Shown here: in pieces, positions 37,340 through 47,526 of the stretch
Position numbering within the stretch: the first letter of the stretch is position 1
Layout of the letters: every line of letters starts with the position of its first letter
Assembly: GCF_021497945.1 (NCBI RefSeq)
Contig: NZ_CP046524.1
Location: forward strand, 329,001 to 393,000
DNA from: Streptococcus oralis
GTDB lineage: Bacteria > Bacillota > Bacilli > Lactobacillales > Streptococcaceae
Length of the DNA stretch: 64,000 bases
Reading direction: 5' to 3'
Notes under the pieces: model-generated
The model's input: the letters and a program-made list of their open reading frames with translations, nothing else
Databases searched by the model: none
Told to the model about the DNA's origin: nothing
Translations under genes and position numbers: made by a program

Positions 37340-37999
37340 CTATTTATACTTTTGAGTGAGCAAGCCAGCCGCATCCATCTCCTGGATGAGTTGCTTGATT
37401 TCTGTTTCTTTACCAGATTTCACGGTGATGGTATCAATGTGGTTGATTGCCGAATTATCCTGAATATCCACCAAGGTTAAAGCTTTTTCATAGAATGCAA
37501 TTCCCTTTTTTAGACTTTCCTGATCATTCCAAAAGAGAAGTGAGTAATTAGGGTTAAATTTCTTTCCTTTTTCTTGGAAATACTTTTCACTTTCCTTCTC
37601 TAAAAATTGGAATAAGCCATGGTTGAACAAGTTATCTCCTACTTTATAGTATGAAATATCCCCTGCCTGTAGGACATAGACTTCCAGTCGGTTTTTGGTG
37701 AGTTTTGGACTTTCTTTTAGGACGGGGTGACTATTGATAACCTCATCTGAGAAAGTAACATAGAAATTTAAGCCTCCACCCTCGAATTGATACCTTCCAT
37801 TTGATTCTACTTTCTCAGGAGGCATGTCAAGAGAGATAAATATTTGTTTTAAGGATTCATTTCCTTTTTGGATGTCACTCGGTGAGGCCTTGAAAAGATT
37901 CATCAGTAGTAGAAATGCTAGAGCCGTCAGAAGACAGAGACAGCCGCAAATAATCGCGATGACCTTCGCTAGAACTTTTACAAACTGTTTCATTTTCAT
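37340..37999 (-). CDS. Membrane-anchored protein of unknown function
   Basis: 219 residues: basic N-terminus, one membrane helix (about 12-36, VIAIICGCLCLLTALAFLLLMNLF), then an extracellular-looking soluble domain rich in Lys/Glu/Asn with no motif I recognise. The ATG has GGGAGGG as a strong ribosome binding site. It may head a short minus-strand group of independent genes. I do not assign a function. Confidence 0.7.
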   Translation of the reverse strand: MKMKQFVKVLAKVIAIICGCLCLLTALAFLLLMNLFKASPSDIQKGNESLKQIFISLDMPPEKVESNGRYQFEGGGLNFYVTFSDEVINSHPVLKESPKLTKNRLEVYVLQAGDISYYKVGDNLFNHGLFQFLEKESEKYFQEKGKKFNPNYSLLFWNDQESLKKGIAFYEKALTLVDIQDNSAINHIDTITVKSGKETEIKQLIQEMDAAGLLTQKYK

Positions 38000-38062
38000 T
38001 CCCTCCCTTTTCTGTTCGAATCTAGTAACCTAAAATGGATTTAAGGAAAGTTGGAGGCTTTC

Positions 38063-38341
38063 TTATACTTGTTTTTCTTCTTGGAGGACCGCCATTCTGG
38101 TTTGGAAATCTTTTTCCAAGACTTTGAATTTATAGGTTAAGTCTTTTTGGTATTCCTTGATAAGGGCTTTTTGTTGGTCGATGATTTGCAGGCTATTTTG
38201 AATGACATCCAAATCCTCCTTCATAGCTTCGACACGGTCGCTAGTATCCATAAATTCCTCTGTGATGACTTGGCGATTTTTCACGACAAAATAACTTCCG
38301 GCTGCAGCTCCTGCAAATAGTAGTAGGTTGGATAATTTCAT
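38063..38341 (-). CDS. Small membrane-anchored coiled-coil protein
   Basis: 92 residues: N-terminal hydrophobic segment (LSNLLLFAGAAAGSYFVV, about 4-21) followed by a continuous charged helix (about 25-90) of coiled-coil character. It resembles YtxH-like small streptococcal proteins in layout only. It is 9 bp downstream of the HIT gene and likely co-transcribed with it. Function unknown. Confidence 0.7.
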   Translation of the reverse strand: MKLSNLLLFAGAAAGSYFVVKNRQVITEEFMDTSDRVEAMKEDLDVIQNSLQIIDQQKALIKEYQKDLTYKFKVLEKDFQTRMAVLQEEKQV

Positions 38342-38350
38342 GGCAACTCC

Positions 38351-38761
38351 TTAGGCGTTTTTGATAGTTTCAGCGACTTGAGCAAGTTTGTCAAAGTCTG
38401 GTTCGTGGGCGATAAAATCAATCTTGAGGTCATCGTCCGCACTGTAGCGAGGCACGAGGTGAACGTGGGTATGAAAGACGGTTTGCCCTGCGATTTCTTC
38501 ACAGTTGGCAATAATATTCATACCAGCGGCCTTAGTAGCTTTCATGACTTTTTGAGCCACTGTTGGTACTTGGGCAAAGAGTTGGCTGGCGCTAGTAGCG
38601 TCCATTTCTAAAAGATTGCGATAGTGTTCCTTTGGCACGACCAAGGTGTGTCCTGGTGTCACTTGAGAGATATCAAGAAAGGCAAGAACCTGCTCATCTT
38701 CATATACTTTTGAAGCAGGAATTTCCCCTGCGATGATTTTACAAAAAATGCAATCTGACAT
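38351..38761 (-). CDS. HIT-family nucleotide-binding protein
   Basis: 136-residue histidine-triad hydrolase of the Hint/HinT-like branch, acting on nucleoside phosphoramidates or dinucleotides. The catalytic H-x-H-x-H is HTHVHLVPR at residues 97-101, and N-terminal C4-x-x-C7 with downstream histidines forms a probable zinc site. It is divergent from the EcsAB-like operon and shares a short promoter region with it. Confidence 0.93.
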   Translation of the reverse strand: MSDCIFCKIIAGEIPASKVYEDEQVLAFLDISQVTPGHTLVVPKEHYRNLLEMDATSASQLFAQVPTVAQKVMKATKAAGMNIIANCEEIAGQTVFHTHVHLVPRYSADDDLKIDFIAHEPDFDKLAQVAETIKNA

Positions 38762-38788
38762 AAAATCTACCTCTACTGTATTGAATTT

Positions 38789-38797
38789 TGATATAAT
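38789..38797 (+). promoter_or_regulatory. Extended -10 promoter of the EcsAB-like operon
   Basis: TGA-TATAAT 26 nt before the ecsA-like ATG. On the opposite strand a TATAAT near 38804-38809 probably serves the HIT gene, so the divergent promoters overlap. Confidence 0.6.
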
Positions 38798-38828
38798 ATA
38801 GCTACATTATACCAGATTTGGAGAAAAT

Positions 38829-39560
38829 ATGTTAGAAATTAAAAACCTGACAGGAGGCTATGTTCACGTCCCTGTCTTGAAAGATGTGTCCTTTACAGTT
38901 GAAAGTGGGCAGTTGGTTGGTTTGATTGGTCTTAACGGTGCTGGGAAATCAACGACAATCAATGAGATTATTGGTCTGTTGACACCTTACAGTGGGGAAA
39001 TCAAGATTAACGGTCTCACCCAGCGAGAAGATGCGACCAACTACCGCAAACAGATTGGCTACATCCCAGAAACGCCTAGCTTGTATGAGGAATTGACTCT
39101 TAGAGAGCATATTGAAACGGTGGCTATGGCTTACGGTATTGAGCAGAATATAGCTTTTGAGCGAGTAGAACCTTTGTTAAAAATGTTCCGTCTGGACCAG
39201 AAATTGGACTGGTTCCCTGTTCATTTTTCAAAAGGGATGAAGCAGAAGGTCATGATTATCTGTGCTTTTGTGGTGGATCCAAGTTTTTTCATCGTGGACG
39301 AGCCTTTCCTTGGTCTCGATCCGCTTGCGATTGCGGACCTGATTCAGCTTCTAGAAGTAGAAAAGCAAAAGGGCAAATCCATTCTCATGAGTACCCACGT
39401 GCTGGACTCGGCGGAGAAGATGTGTGATGCCTTTGTTATTCTCCACAAGGGGGAGGTGAGGGCTCAGGGGAACCTCCAGCAACTGCGCGAAGCCTTTGAC
39501 ATGCCTGAAGCGAGTTTGAATGATATTTACTTGGCTCTGACCAAAGAGGAGGAGCTATGA
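38829..39560 (+). CDS. ecsA: ABC transporter ATP-binding protein, EcsA-like
   Basis: 243-residue ATPase with Walker A GLNGAGKST at 34-42, a degenerate signature (FSKGMKQK), Walker B FFIVDEPF and a switch His (STHV). It is coupled to an EcsB-like permease by a 4-nt overlap. In B. subtilis and S. aureus EcsAB affects secretion, membrane peptide processing and competence; the same role here is inference. Confidence 0.85.
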   Translation: MLEIKNLTGGYVHVPVLKDVSFTVESGQLVGLIGLNGAGKSTTINEIIGLLTPYSGEIKINGLTQREDATNYRKQIGYIPETPSLYEELTLREHIETVAMAYGIEQNIAFERVEPLLKMFRLDQKLDWFPVHFSKGMKQKVMIICAFVVDPSFFIVDEPFLGLDPLAIADLIQLLEVEKQKGKSILMSTHVLDSAEKMCDAFVILHKGEVRAQGNLQQLREAFDMPEASLNDIYLALTKEEEL

Positions 39561-40606
39561 AAGACTTGTTTTTAAAGCGAAAGCAGGCTTTTCGTAAGAA
39601 GTGTGTGGGTTATCTGCGTTATGTTCTCAATGACCACTTTGTCTTGTTCCTGCTGGTTCTCATCGGTTTTCTAGCCTACCAGTACAGTCAACTCTTGCAA
39701 GATTTTCCTGAAAATCATTGGTCCATCCTCTTGTTTTTGGGAATTGTATCTGCCTTGCTTTTGGCTTGGGGAGGAATCGCGACCTACATGGAAGGACCTG
39801 ACAAACTCTTTCTCTTAGTCAGTGAAGAGGAGGTTAAGTCTCACCTCAAAAGGCAGACAGTGCGCTCACTGGTCTTTTGGCTCTTTGTCCAAACCCTTTT
39901 CTTGCTTTTATTTGTGCCCTTATTTTTAGCCATGGGTTATGGCTTGCCAGTCTTTCTCATCTATGTGCTTTTATTGGGGATTGGGAAATACCTGGTCTTT
40001 CGTCAAAAGGCCAGCAAATTTCTTACTGAAACAGGACTTGACTGGGACTATGTGATTGCTCAAGAAAGCAATCGCAAGCAACTTTTGCTTCGTTTCTTTG
40101 CCCTCTTTACTCAGGTCAAGGGCGTTTCAAATAGTGTCAAACGTCGTGCTTATCTGGATTTCATCCTTAAAGTAGTTCAGAAAGTGCCTGGCAAGATCTG
40201 GCAAAACCTCTATCTTCGTTCTTATCTGCGAAATGGAGACCTCTTTGCCCTCAGTCTCCGTCTCTTGCTCCTATCCTTGTTAGCTTTGATCTTTATCGAG
40301 CAGTCTTGGATTGCGACAGCAGTGGTTGTCCTGTTTAATTACCTCATGCTCTTCCAGTTGTTAGCTCTCTATCGTGCTTTTGACTACCAGTACTTGACCC
40401 ATCTCTTTCCTTTGGAAAAGGGTGAAAAAGAGAAGGGCTTGAAACAGATAGTGCTCGGTGTTGGAAGTGTCGTTCTTTTGTTGGAATTGCTTGTCGGAGC
40501 AGTGGTTTTTCAAGAAAAAATAGCCCTGTTGGCTCTTGTAGGAGCTAGTCTCTTCCTACAATTGTTTTATTTGCCTTACCAACTGAAAAGACTGGTTGAC
40601 GAATAG
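39557..40606 (+). CDS. ecsB: ABC transporter permease, EcsB-like
   Basis: 349-residue integral membrane protein with about eight to ten hydrophobic segments and a KEKGLKQI-type loop before the last helices, typical of EcsB. It overlaps the ATPase gene by 4 nt. The promoter of ccrZ (40596-40624) begins inside its last codons. Confidence 0.83.
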   Translation: MKDLFLKRKQAFRKKCVGYLRYVLNDHFVLFLLVLIGFLAYQYSQLLQDFPENHWSILLFLGIVSALLLAWGGIATYMEGPDKLFLLVSEEEVKSHLKRQTVRSLVFWLFVQTLFLLLFVPLFLAMGYGLPVFLIYVLLLGIGKYLVFRQKASKFLTETGLDWDYVIAQESNRKQLLLRFFALFTQVKGVSNSVKRRAYLDFILKVVQKVPGKIWQNLYLRSYLRNGDLFALSLRLLLLSLLALIFIEQSWIATAVVVLFNYLMLFQLLALYRAFDYQYLTHLFPLEKGEKEKGLKQIVLGVGSVVLLLELLVGAVVFQEKIALLALVGASLFLQLFYLPYQLKRLVDE

Positions 40607-40624
40607 ACCAAAAACTAGTAGAAT
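40596..40624 (+). promoter_or_regulatory. ccrZ promoter, overlapping the ecsB end
   Basis: TTGACG (40596-40601), 17 nt, TAGAAT (40619-40624), then CGGAGG-type ribosome binding site and ATG at 40654. Confidence 0.75.
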
Positions 40625-40653
40625 AGTAAGGAAACTTTATACGGAGGAAAAAA

Positions 40654-41448
40654 ATGGACTTGGGTGATAATGAGCTAACGCTGACCCCTATCCCTGGGAA
40701 GAGCGGCAAAGCTTATATGGGAAGCTACCCTGATGGGAAACGCGTCTTTGTAAAAATGAACACCTCTCCAATCCTACCTGGCCTAGCCAGAGAACAAATC
40801 GCTCCTCAATTACTATGGACTCGTCGTTTGCCAGATGGTCGTGATATGTGTGCCCAGGAATGGTTGACGGGCAAAATCTTGACACCACACGATATGAATC
40901 GCAAGCAGATCATCAATATCTTGACACGTCTTCACCGCTCACGTCCCTTGATGAAGCAGTTGAGCCGTTTGGGATATACCATGGAGACGCCAGTAGACCT
41001 GTTGCAGTCTTGGAGGCAAGAAGCACCAGAAGTCTTGAAACGACATCAGTACTTAAATTCGGTGATTGATGATTTGCGTAGAACGGTTCCAGGTTTTAGG
41101 GAAGACTATGCAACGATTGTACATGGGGATCTTCGCCATAGTAATTGGATTGAAACAGAGAGCGGACTCGTTTATCTAGTGGATTGGGATTCGGTTCGTC
41201 TGACGGATCGTATGTTTGATGTGGCGCATATGTTGTGTCATTATATTCCAGAGCAACATTGGCATGATTGGCTAACTTATTACGGTTATAAGTACAATCA
41301 GACAGTTTTAGATAAATTGTATTGGTATGGTCAGTATTCTTACTTGAGCCAGATTGCCAAATACTTTGTAAATCAAGATTTAGATAATGTAAACCGGGAG
41401 ATTTACGCCTTGCGTGTCTTTCGTGATAAGTATGGAAAGAAGAGATGA
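40654..41448 (+). CDS. ccrZ: Cell-cycle regulator CcrZ (kinase-like)
   Basis: 264-residue aminoglycoside-phosphotransferase-fold kinase. In pneumococcus CcrZ binds FtsZ/EzrA at midcell and times DNA replication initiation through DnaA; later work on the family points to sugar (ribosyl-deoxyribose type) kinase activity. Catalytic loop HGDLRHSNW with H157, D159 and N164, and the metal-binding D177 of LVDWDS, are intact, so activity is expected. It overlaps trmB by 4 nt, the conserved arrangement in streptococci and a strong part of this identification. Confidence 0.92.
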   Translation: MDLGDNELTLTPIPGKSGKAYMGSYPDGKRVFVKMNTSPILPGLAREQIAPQLLWTRRLPDGRDMCAQEWLTGKILTPHDMNRKQIINILTRLHRSRPLMKQLSRLGYTMETPVDLLQSWRQEAPEVLKRHQYLNSVIDDLRRTVPGFREDYATIVHGDLRHSNWIETESGLVYLVDWDSVRLTDRMFDVAHMLCHYIPEQHWHDWLTYYGYKYNQTVLDKLYWYGQYSYLSQIAKYFVNQDLDNVNREIYALRVFRDKYGKKR

Positions 41449-42080
41449 GAGTTAGAAATCGTAAAGGGGCGACAGAATTGCTGGAAGCTAATCCACACTA
41501 TGTCGTCCTAAATCCCTTGGAAGCCAAAGGGAAATGGCGAGACTTGTTTGGAAATGATCATCCTATTCATGTTGAAGTTGGAAGTGGGAAAGGGGCCTTC
41601 GTATCTGGAATGGCCAAGCAAAACCCTGACATTAACTACATCGGGATTGACATTCAAAAGTCGGTATTGAGTTATGCCCTGGATAAGGTGCTTGAAGTTG
41701 GAGTGCCCAATATCAAATTGCTGTGGGTAGATGGCTCGGATTTGACCGACTACTTTGAAGATGGTGAGATTGATCGTCTCTACCTAAACTTTTCAGATCC
41801 CTGGCCTAAAAAACGCCATGAAAAACGTCGTTTGACTTACAAGAGTTTCTTGGATACCTTCAAGCGCATCTTGCCTGAGAATGGGGAAATCCATTTCAAG
41901 ACGGATAACCGTGGCTTATTTGAGTACAGCCTGGTGAGCTTTTCTCAGTATGGGATGAAACTCAACGGAGTTTGGCTTGACTTGCATGCCAGTGACTTTG
42001 AAGATAATGTCATGACAGAATATGAGCAAAAATTCTCCAGCAAAGGTCAAGTGATCTACCGAGTTGAGGCAGAATTTTAA
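41445..42080 (+). CDS. trmB: tRNA (guanine-N7-)-methyltransferase
   Basis: Methylates G46 of tRNAs using SAM. 211 residues with the SAM-binding [19 protein letters not shown] and the family motif [17 protein letters not shown], followed by [13 protein letters not shown]. Coupled to ccrZ by ATGA overlap. A short GCTTG/CAAGC hairpin follows the stop codon without a clear T-run. Confidence 0.96.
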   Translation: MRVRNRKGATELLEANPHYVVLNPLEAKGKWRDLFGNDHPIHVEVGSGKGAFVSGMAKQNPDINYIGIDIQKSVLSYALDKVLEVGVPNIKLLWVDGSDLTDYFEDGEIDRLYLNFSDPWPKKRHEKRRLTYKSFLDTFKRILPENGEIHFKTDNRGLFEYSLVSFSQYGMKLNGVWLDLHASDFEDNVMTEYEQKFSSKGQVIYRVEAEF

Positions 42081-42117
42081 GACTAAGCTTGAAAACAAGC
42101 CCTTTGAATGCTTTTGC

Positions 42118-42146
42118 TTTACAAAAAGAATCAAGAGTGTTATACT
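42118..42146 (+). promoter_or_regulatory. Promoter of the rimP-nusA-infB operon
   Basis: TTTACA (42118-42123), 17 nt, TATACT (42141-42146) with a TGT extension. Confidence 0.75.
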
Positions 42147-42206
42147 AATAGCAAGAATATGAAAAAGTGAGGCGGGGAAATATCTTCGCCTCTTGCTTAT
42201 GAGGAG

Positions 42207-42686
42207 GTGGACGCAATCGCAACAATCGTAGAATTAGTCAGAGAAGTTGTAGAACCTGTCATCCAAGCACCTTTTGAACTCGTGGATATTGAGTATGGAA
42301 AGATTGGCAGTGACATGATTCTCAGTATTTTTGTAGATAAACCTGAAGGAATTACCTTGAACGACACGGCAGACCTGACAGAAATTATCAGTCCTGTCCT
42401 AGACACCATCAAGCCCGATCCCTTCCCAGAACAATATTTCCTAGAAATTACCAGTCCAGGATTGGAACGTCCTTTGAAAACCAAGGATGCCGTCGCTGGA
42501 GCAGTTGGAAAATACATCCATGTCGGGCTCTACCAAGCCATCGATAAACAAAAAGTCTTTGAAGGAACCTTGGTATCCTTTGAAGGGGATGAGTTGACCA
42601 TGGAATATATGGACAAGACACGTAAGAAAACTGTCCAAATTCCATACAGTTTAGTATCAAAAGCACGTTTAGCAGTAAAATTATAG
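42207..42686 (+). CDS. rimP: Ribosome maturation factor RimP
   Basis: Needed for 30S subunit maturation. 159 residues when started at the GTG ([30 protein letters not shown]...); two beta-rich domains, the second being Sm-like. The GTG at 42207 overlaps the AGGAGG itself (42202-42207), whereas the in-frame ATC at 42216 has ideal 8-nt spacing; the actual start codon is therefore uncertain (156 or 159 residues). First gene of the operon with nusA, ylxR, ylxQ and infB, a conserved arrangement. Confidence 0.93.
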   Translation: MDAIATIVELVREVVEPVIQAPFELVDIEYGKIGSDMILSIFVDKPEGITLNDTADLTEIISPVLDTIKPDPFPEQYFLEITSPGLERPLKTKDAVAGAVGKYIHVGLYQAIDKQKVFEGTLVSFEGDELTMEYMDKTRKKTVQIPYSLVSKARLAVKL

Positions 42687-42729
42687 AAAAAGAAAGGATA
42701 GCTTTTGAGGATTCAAAAGTGAATAAAAC

Positions 42730-43866
42730 ATGAGTAAAGAAATGCTAGAGGCCTTCCGCATTTTGGAAGAAGACAAGGGAATCAAAAAAGAAGACATCAT
42801 CGACGCAGTAGTAGAGTCGCTTCGTTCTGCTTATCGTAGACGCTATGGTCAAGCGGATAGCGTAGCCATTGACTTTAACGAAAAAACAGGTGATTTCACA
42901 GTTTATACTGTCCGTGAAGTGGTCGATGAAGTGTTTGATAGCCGCTTGGAAATCAGCTTGAAAGATGCTCTTGCCATTAATTCAGCCTATGAGCTTGGTG
43001 ACAAAATCAAGTTTGAAGAAGCACCAGCTGAGTTTGGTCGTGTAGCAGCCCAATCTGCTAAACAAACCATCATGGAAAAAATGCGCAAGCAAACACGTGC
43101 CATCACCTACAATACTTACAAGGAACATGAACAAGAAATCATGTCTGGTACAGTAGAACGCTTTGACAATCGCTTTATCTATGTCAACCTTGGCAGCATC
43201 GAAGCCCAATTGTCAAAACAAGACCAAATCCCTGGAGAAGTCTTTGCTTCCCACGATCGTATCGAAGTCTATGTCTACAAAGTTGAAGACAACCCTCGTG
43301 GTGTCAACGTATTTGTTAGCCGTAGCCATCCAGAAATGATTAAACGTTTGATGGAGCAAGAAATTCCTGAAGTCTATGATGGAACTGTTGAAATCATGAG
43401 CGTAGCTCGTGAAGCAGGTGATCGTACTAAGGTTGCTGTTCGTAGCCACAATCCAAACGTGGATGCTATCGGTACAATCGTTGGACGTGGTGGTGCTAAT
43501 ATCAAGAAGATTACGAGCAAATTCCACCCAGCTCGCTACGATGCTAAGAGCGATCGTATGGTGCCAATCGAAGAAAATATCGACGTTATTGAGTGGGTAG
43601 CAGATCCAGCTGAGTTTATCTACAATGCCATCGCTCCTGCTGAGGTTGACCAAGTTATCTTTGATGAAAATGACAGCAAACGTGCCTTGGTCGTAGTTCC
43701 TGATAACAAGCTTTCTCTTGCCATCGGTCGTCGTGGACAAAACGTTCGCTTGGCTGCTCACTTGACGGGTTACCGTATCGATATCAAGTCTGCCAGTGAG
43801 TTTGAAGCTATGGAAGAAGCAGGTCAAGTGGATTACGCAGCTGCGGACGAATTGACGGAAGAATAA
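42730..43866 (+). CDS. nusA: Transcription termination/antitermination factor NusA
   Basis: RNA-polymerase-associated factor. N-terminal polymerase-binding domain (about 1-125), S1 domain (about 130-200, GTVERFDNRFIYVNLGSIEA), and two KH domains (about 200-345 with IGTIVGRGGANIKKI and LAIGRRGQNVRLAAHLTGYRI). 378 residues, lacking the extra C-terminal repeats of E. coli NusA, as usual in Gram-positives. Confidence 0.96.
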   Translation: MSKEMLEAFRILEEDKGIKKEDIIDAVVESLRSAYRRRYGQADSVAIDFNEKTGDFTVYTVREVVDEVFDSRLEISLKDALAINSAYELGDKIKFEEAPAEFGRVAAQSAKQTIMEKMRKQTRAITYNTYKEHEQEIMSGTVERFDNRFIYVNLGSIEAQLSKQDQIPGEVFASHDRIEVYVYKVEDNPRGVNVFVSRSHPEMIKRLMEQEIPEVYDGTVEIMSVAREAGDRTKVAVRSHNPNVDAIGTIVGRGGANIKKITSKFHPARYDAKSDRMVPIEENIDVIEWVADPAEFIYNAIAPAEVDQVIFDENDSKRALVVVPDNKLSLAIGRRGQNVRLAAHLTGYRIDIKSASEFEAMEEAGQVDYAAADELTEE

Positions 43867-43887
43867 AAGCTGCTAGAGGAGGGAAAG

Positions 43888-44181
43888 ATGAAAACAAGAA
43901 AAATCCCTTTGCGCAAGTCTGTTGTATCTAACGAAGTGATTGATAAGCGTGATTTGCTCCGTATTGTCAAGAACAAAGACGGTCAGGTCTTTATCGATCC
44001 GACAGGCAAGGCCAATGGCCGTGGCGCTTATATCAAGCTAGACAATGCAGAAGCCCTAGAGGCAAAAAAGAAGAAAGTCTTTAACCGTAGCTTTAACATG
44101 GAAGTGGAAGAAAGCTTTTATGACGAGTTGATCGCTTATGTTGATCACAAAGTAAAAAGAAGAGAGTTAGGACTTGAATAA
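43888..44181 (+). CDS. ylxR: YlxR (RNase P modulator RnpM / DUF448)
   Basis: 97 residues with the family motifs RKIPLRKSVVSNE, LLRIVK and GKANGRGAYI. YlxR binds RNA and in B. subtilis has been reported to interact with RNase P RNA. Between nusA and ylxQ; its end overlaps ylxQ by 8 nt. Confidence 0.9.
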   Translation: MKTRKIPLRKSVVSNEVIDKRDLLRIVKNKDGQVFIDPTGKANGRGAYIKLDNAEALEAKKKKVFNRSFNMEVEESFYDELIAYVDHKVKRRELGLE

Positions 44182-44473
44182 GCAAAAGATAAGCAATCTC
44201 TTGGGACTTGCTCAGCGAGCAGGCCGGATCATATCGGGTGAGGAATTGGTGGTCAAGGCTATCCAAGACCAGAAAGCCAAGCTAGTCTTTCTAGCTCATG
44301 ATGCTGGCCCCAATCTAACCAAGAAGATTCAAGATAAAAGTGACTATTATCAAGTAGAAGTTATAACCGTGTTTTCAACACTGGAATTAAGCATAGCAGT
44401 CGGAAAATCAAGAAAAGTCCTGGCTGTGACAGATGCTGGATTTACAAAGAAAATGAGGTCTCTTATGGAATAG
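44174..44473 (+). CDS. ylxQ: L7Ae-family RNA-binding protein YlxQ
   Basis: 99-residue ribosomal-protein-L7Ae-like fold ([52 protein letters not shown]), a kink-turn binding family. It starts with TTG inside the end of ylxR, so it is probably translated by coupling. Precise role unknown. Confidence 0.88.
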   Translation: MNKQKISNLLGLAQRAGRIISGEELVVKAIQDQKAKLVFLAHDAGPNLTKKIQDKSDYYQVEVITVFSTLELSIAVGKSRKVLAVTDAGFTKKMRSLME

Positions 44474-44489
44474 AAGAGGAGGACATGAT

Positions 44490-47276
44490 TTGTCTAAGAA
44501 AAGATTGTACGAAATCGCAAAAGAACTTGGGAAAGAAAGTAAGGAAGTTGTAGCGCGTGCAAAAGAGTTGGGCTTGGATGTGAAAAGCCACTCATCGAGC
44601 GTGGAAGTTGCTGCTGCTGAGCAAATCGCAGCTAGCTTCAAACCTGCACCTGCTCCTAAGGCAGAAGTCAAACAAGAGGCACCAAAAGCAAGTGTAGAAA
44701 AGAAAGCAGAAAAGCCTGCACCAGCTAAATCAGCTGTCGCTAAGGAAGAAAGCAAACCAGCTACACCTGTAGCGCCTAAGGAAGAAAAAGTGGTGGCTGC
44801 AAGACCACAGAGTCGAAACTTCAAGGCGGAGCGTGAGGCGCGTGCCAAAGAGCAGGCAGAGCGACGCAAACAAAACAAGGGCAACAACCGTGACCAACAA
44901 CAAAACGGTAACCGTCAGAAAAACGACGGCCGTAATGGTGGCAAACCTAGTCAAGGAAACCGCGACAATCGCCGATTTAACGACCAAGGGAAAAAACCAC
45001 AAGGTCAAGGGAATCGTGGCAATGATCGCCGTCAGCAACAAGACTTCCAGCCCAAGCAAGCTGGACCACGTGTTGACTTTAAAGCCCGTGCAGCAGCCCT
45101 AAAAGCAGAGCAAAATGCAGAGTACGCACGCTCAAGTGAGGAGCGCTTCAAACAATCGCAAGCTGCCAAAGAAGCCTTGGCTCAAGCTAATAAACGCAAG
45201 GAACCAGAGGAAATCTTTGAAGAAGCTGCTAAGCTAGCTGAACAAACGCAGCCAGCCGTAACAGTAGCTCCTGTAGCAAAAGAAGCGCCAGTGGATACAC
45301 GTCGTAAAAAACAAGCTCGACCAGACAAAGAACGTGACGATTACGATCACGAAGAAGATGGTCCTAGAAAACAACAAAAGAATCGAAGTAGTCAAAATCA
45401 AGTGAGAAATCAAAGAAATAGTAACTGGAATAACAACAAGAAAAATAAAAAAGGGAACAAGCAAAACAACCGTAACCAAACTCCAAAACCTGTTACAGAG
45501 CGTAAGTTCCACGAATTGCCAACAGAATTTGAGTATACAGATGGTATGACTGTTGCGGAAATCGCAAAACGTATCAAACGTGAACCAGCTGAAATCGTTA
45601 AGAAACTCTTTATGATGGGTGTGATGGCCACACAAAACCAATCCTTAGATGGGGAAACCATCGAACTCCTCATGGTGGATTACGGTATCGAAGCAAAACA
45701 AAAGGTTGAAGTGGATAATGCCGACATCGAACGTTTCTTTGTCGAAGATGGTTATCTCAATGAAGATGAATTGGTTGAGCGTCCACCAGTTGTAACCATC
45801 ATGGGACACGTTGACCATGGTAAAACAACTCTCTTGGATACCCTTCGTAACTCTCGTGTTGCGACAGGTGAAGCAGGTGGTATCACTCAGCATATCGGTG
45901 CCTACCAAATCGTGGAAAATGGCAAGAAGATTACCTTCCTTGATACACCAGGACACGCGGCCTTTACCTCTATGCGTGCGCGTGGTGCATCTGTTACCGA
46001 TATTACCATCTTGGTTGTAGCGGCCGACGACGGGGTTATGCCTCAGACTATCGAAGCCATCAACCACTCAAAAGCGGCGAACGTTCCAATCATCGTAGCT
46101 ATCAACAAGATTGATAAACCAGGTGCCAATCCAGAACGTGTTATCGGTGAATTGGCTGAGCATGGGGTTATGTCAACAGCTTGGGGTGGAGATTCTGAAT
46201 TTGTTGAAATTTCAGCTAAATTCAACCAAAATATCGATGAACTCTTGGAAACAGTCCTTCTTGTGGCTGAAATCCAAGAACTCAAGGCAGATCCAACAGT
46301 GCGTGCTATCGGTACGGTTATCGAAGCTCGTTTGGATAAAGGAAAAGGTGCGGTCGCAACCCTTCTTGTGCAACAAGGTACCTTGAATGTCCAAGACCCA
46401 ATCGTTGTCGGAAATACCTTCGGTCGTGTCCGTGCTATGACCAATGACCTTGGTCGTCGTGTCAAGGTCGCAGGCCCATCAACGCCGGTTTCTATCACAG
46501 GTCTAAACGAAGCGCCAATGGCTGGTGACCACTTTGCCGTTTACGAAGATGAAAAATCTGCGCGTGCAGCAGGTGAAGAGCGTGCGAAACGTGCCCTCAT
46601 GAAACAACGCCAAGCTACCCAACGTGTCAGCCTTGAAAACCTCTTTGATACACTCAAAGCTGGTGAGCTTAAGTCTGTTAACGTTATCATCAAGGCCGAC
46701 GTACAAGGTTCTGTTGAAGCCCTTTCTGCCTCACTTCAAAAGATTGACGTAGAAGGTGTCAAAGTTACCATCGTTCACTCAGCGGTCGGTGCCATCAATG
46801 AATCTGACGTGACCCTTGCGGAAGCTTCAAATGCCTTTATCGTTGGTTTCAACGTACGCCCTACACCACAAGCTCGTCAACAAGCAGAAGAAGATGATGT
46901 AGAAATCCGTCTCCACAGCATTATCTACAAGGTTATCGAAGAGATGGAAGAAGCCATGAAAGGGATGCTTGATCCAGAATTTGAAGAAAAAGTTATCGGT
47001 GAAGCTCTTATCCGTGAAACCTTCAAGGTATCTAAAGTGGGAACCATCGGTGGATTTATGGTTATGAGTGGTAAGGTTACCCGTGATTCTAAAGTCCGTG
47101 TCATCCGTGACGGTGTCGTTATCTATGACGGTGAACTTGCAAGCTTGAAACACTACAAAGACGACGTGAAAGAAGTTACTAACGGTCGTGAAGGTGGATT
47201 GATGATTGAGGGCTACAATGATCTCAAGATGGATGATGTGATTGAGGCTTATGTCATGGAAGAAATCAAGAGATAA
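44490..47276 (+). CDS. infB: Translation initiation factor IF-2
   Basis: GTPase that places initiator tRNA on the 30S subunit. 928 residues: an N-terminal helical motif, a long low-complexity Lys/Asn/Gln/Arg-rich linker (about 60-350), then the IF2-N motif and G domain with G1 GHVDHGKT at 439-446, DTPGHAAF and NKIDK, followed by domains II to IV. The start is TTG at 44490, 7 nt after GAGGAGG; the nearby ATG at 44485 is out of frame. Last gene of the rimP operon. Confidence 0.97.
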   Translation: MSKKRLYEIAKELGKESKEVVARAKELGLDVKSHSSSVEVAAAEQIAASFKPAPAPKAEVKQEAPKASVEKKAEKPAPAKSAVAKEESKPATPVAPKEEKVVAARPQSRNFKAEREARAKEQAERRKQNKGNNRDQQQNGNRQKNDGRNGGKPSQGNRDNRRFNDQGKKPQGQGNRGNDRRQQQDFQPKQAGPRVDFKARAAALKAEQNAEYARSSEERFKQSQAAKEALAQANKRKEPEEIFEEAAKLAEQTQPAVTVAPVAKEAPVDTRRKKQARPDKERDDYDHEEDGPRKQQKNRSSQNQVRNQRNSNWNNNKKNKKGNKQNNRNQTPKPVTERKFHELPTEFEYTDGMTVAEIAKRIKREPAEIVKKLFMMGVMATQNQSLDGETIELLMVDYGIEAKQKVEVDNADIERFFVEDGYLNEDELVERPPVVTIMGHVDHGKTTLLDTLRNSRVATGEAGGITQHIGAYQIVENGKKITFLDTPGHAAFTSMRARGASVTDITILVVAADDGVMPQTIEAINHSKAANVPIIVAINKIDKPGANPERVIGELAEHGVMSTAWGGDSEFVEISAKFNQNIDELLETVLLVAEIQELKADPTVRAIGTVIEARLDKGKGAVATLLVQQGTLNVQDPIVVGNTFGRVRAMTNDLGRRVKVAGPSTPVSITGLNEAPMAGDHFAVYEDEKSARAAGEERAKRALMKQRQATQRVSLENLFDTLKAGELKSVNVIIKADVQGSVEALSASLQKIDVEGVKVTIVHSAVGAINESDVTLAEASNAFIVGFNVRPTPQARQQAEEDDVEIRLHSIIYKVIEEMEEAMKGMLDPEFEEKVIGEALIRETFKVSKVGTIGGFMVMSGKVTRDSKVRVIRDGVVIYDGELASLKHYKDDVKEVTNGREGGLMIEGYNDLKMDDVIEAYVMEEIKR

Positions 47277-47291
47277 GTTTTTTGCTCCTTT

Positions 47292-47409
47292 CTTAGGTGG
47301 TGAGGGACGCAAGCAAACCTATGGTTTCATTGCTTATTTTTGAGCCTAGAGTCTCAAAAATCCCCTGTGATTGAACTGAATTATCAGTCCAATCACTTTC
47401 ACCACGGCG
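47292..47409 (+). repeat. Intergenic repeat element B (family A/B, second copy) with palindromic insertion
   Basis: 118 bp between infB and rbfA related to element A (33143-33233) in the opposite orientation; same GTGGTG / CACCAC ends and TTTTTGAG / CTCAAAAA stem. Inside it, 47368-47395 is a 28-nt near-perfect palindrome (TGATTG-A-ACTGA / TCAGT-C-CAATCA) absent from copy A. Confidence 0.75.
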
Positions 47410-47526
47410 AAAGAAGCAGATGAGTTCAAATTGAACTTCGTTTCAATTTGAATTGAAAATCAAAAAGTTTAAAAATAGCTAGGTCTGCTGGCCTAGCTTT
47501 TGGTTCAAAGTAGAGAAAGGAATATC

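Noticed and set aside
44485-44492. ATG at 44485 as infB start
   Set aside because: It is out of frame with IF-2; the TTG at 44490 is in frame and correctly spaced from GAGGAGG.
44730-45059. Hydrophobic minus-strand open frame opposite infB
   Set aside because: It mirrors the low-complexity Lys/Asn/Arg linker of IF-2 and has no independent coding signals.
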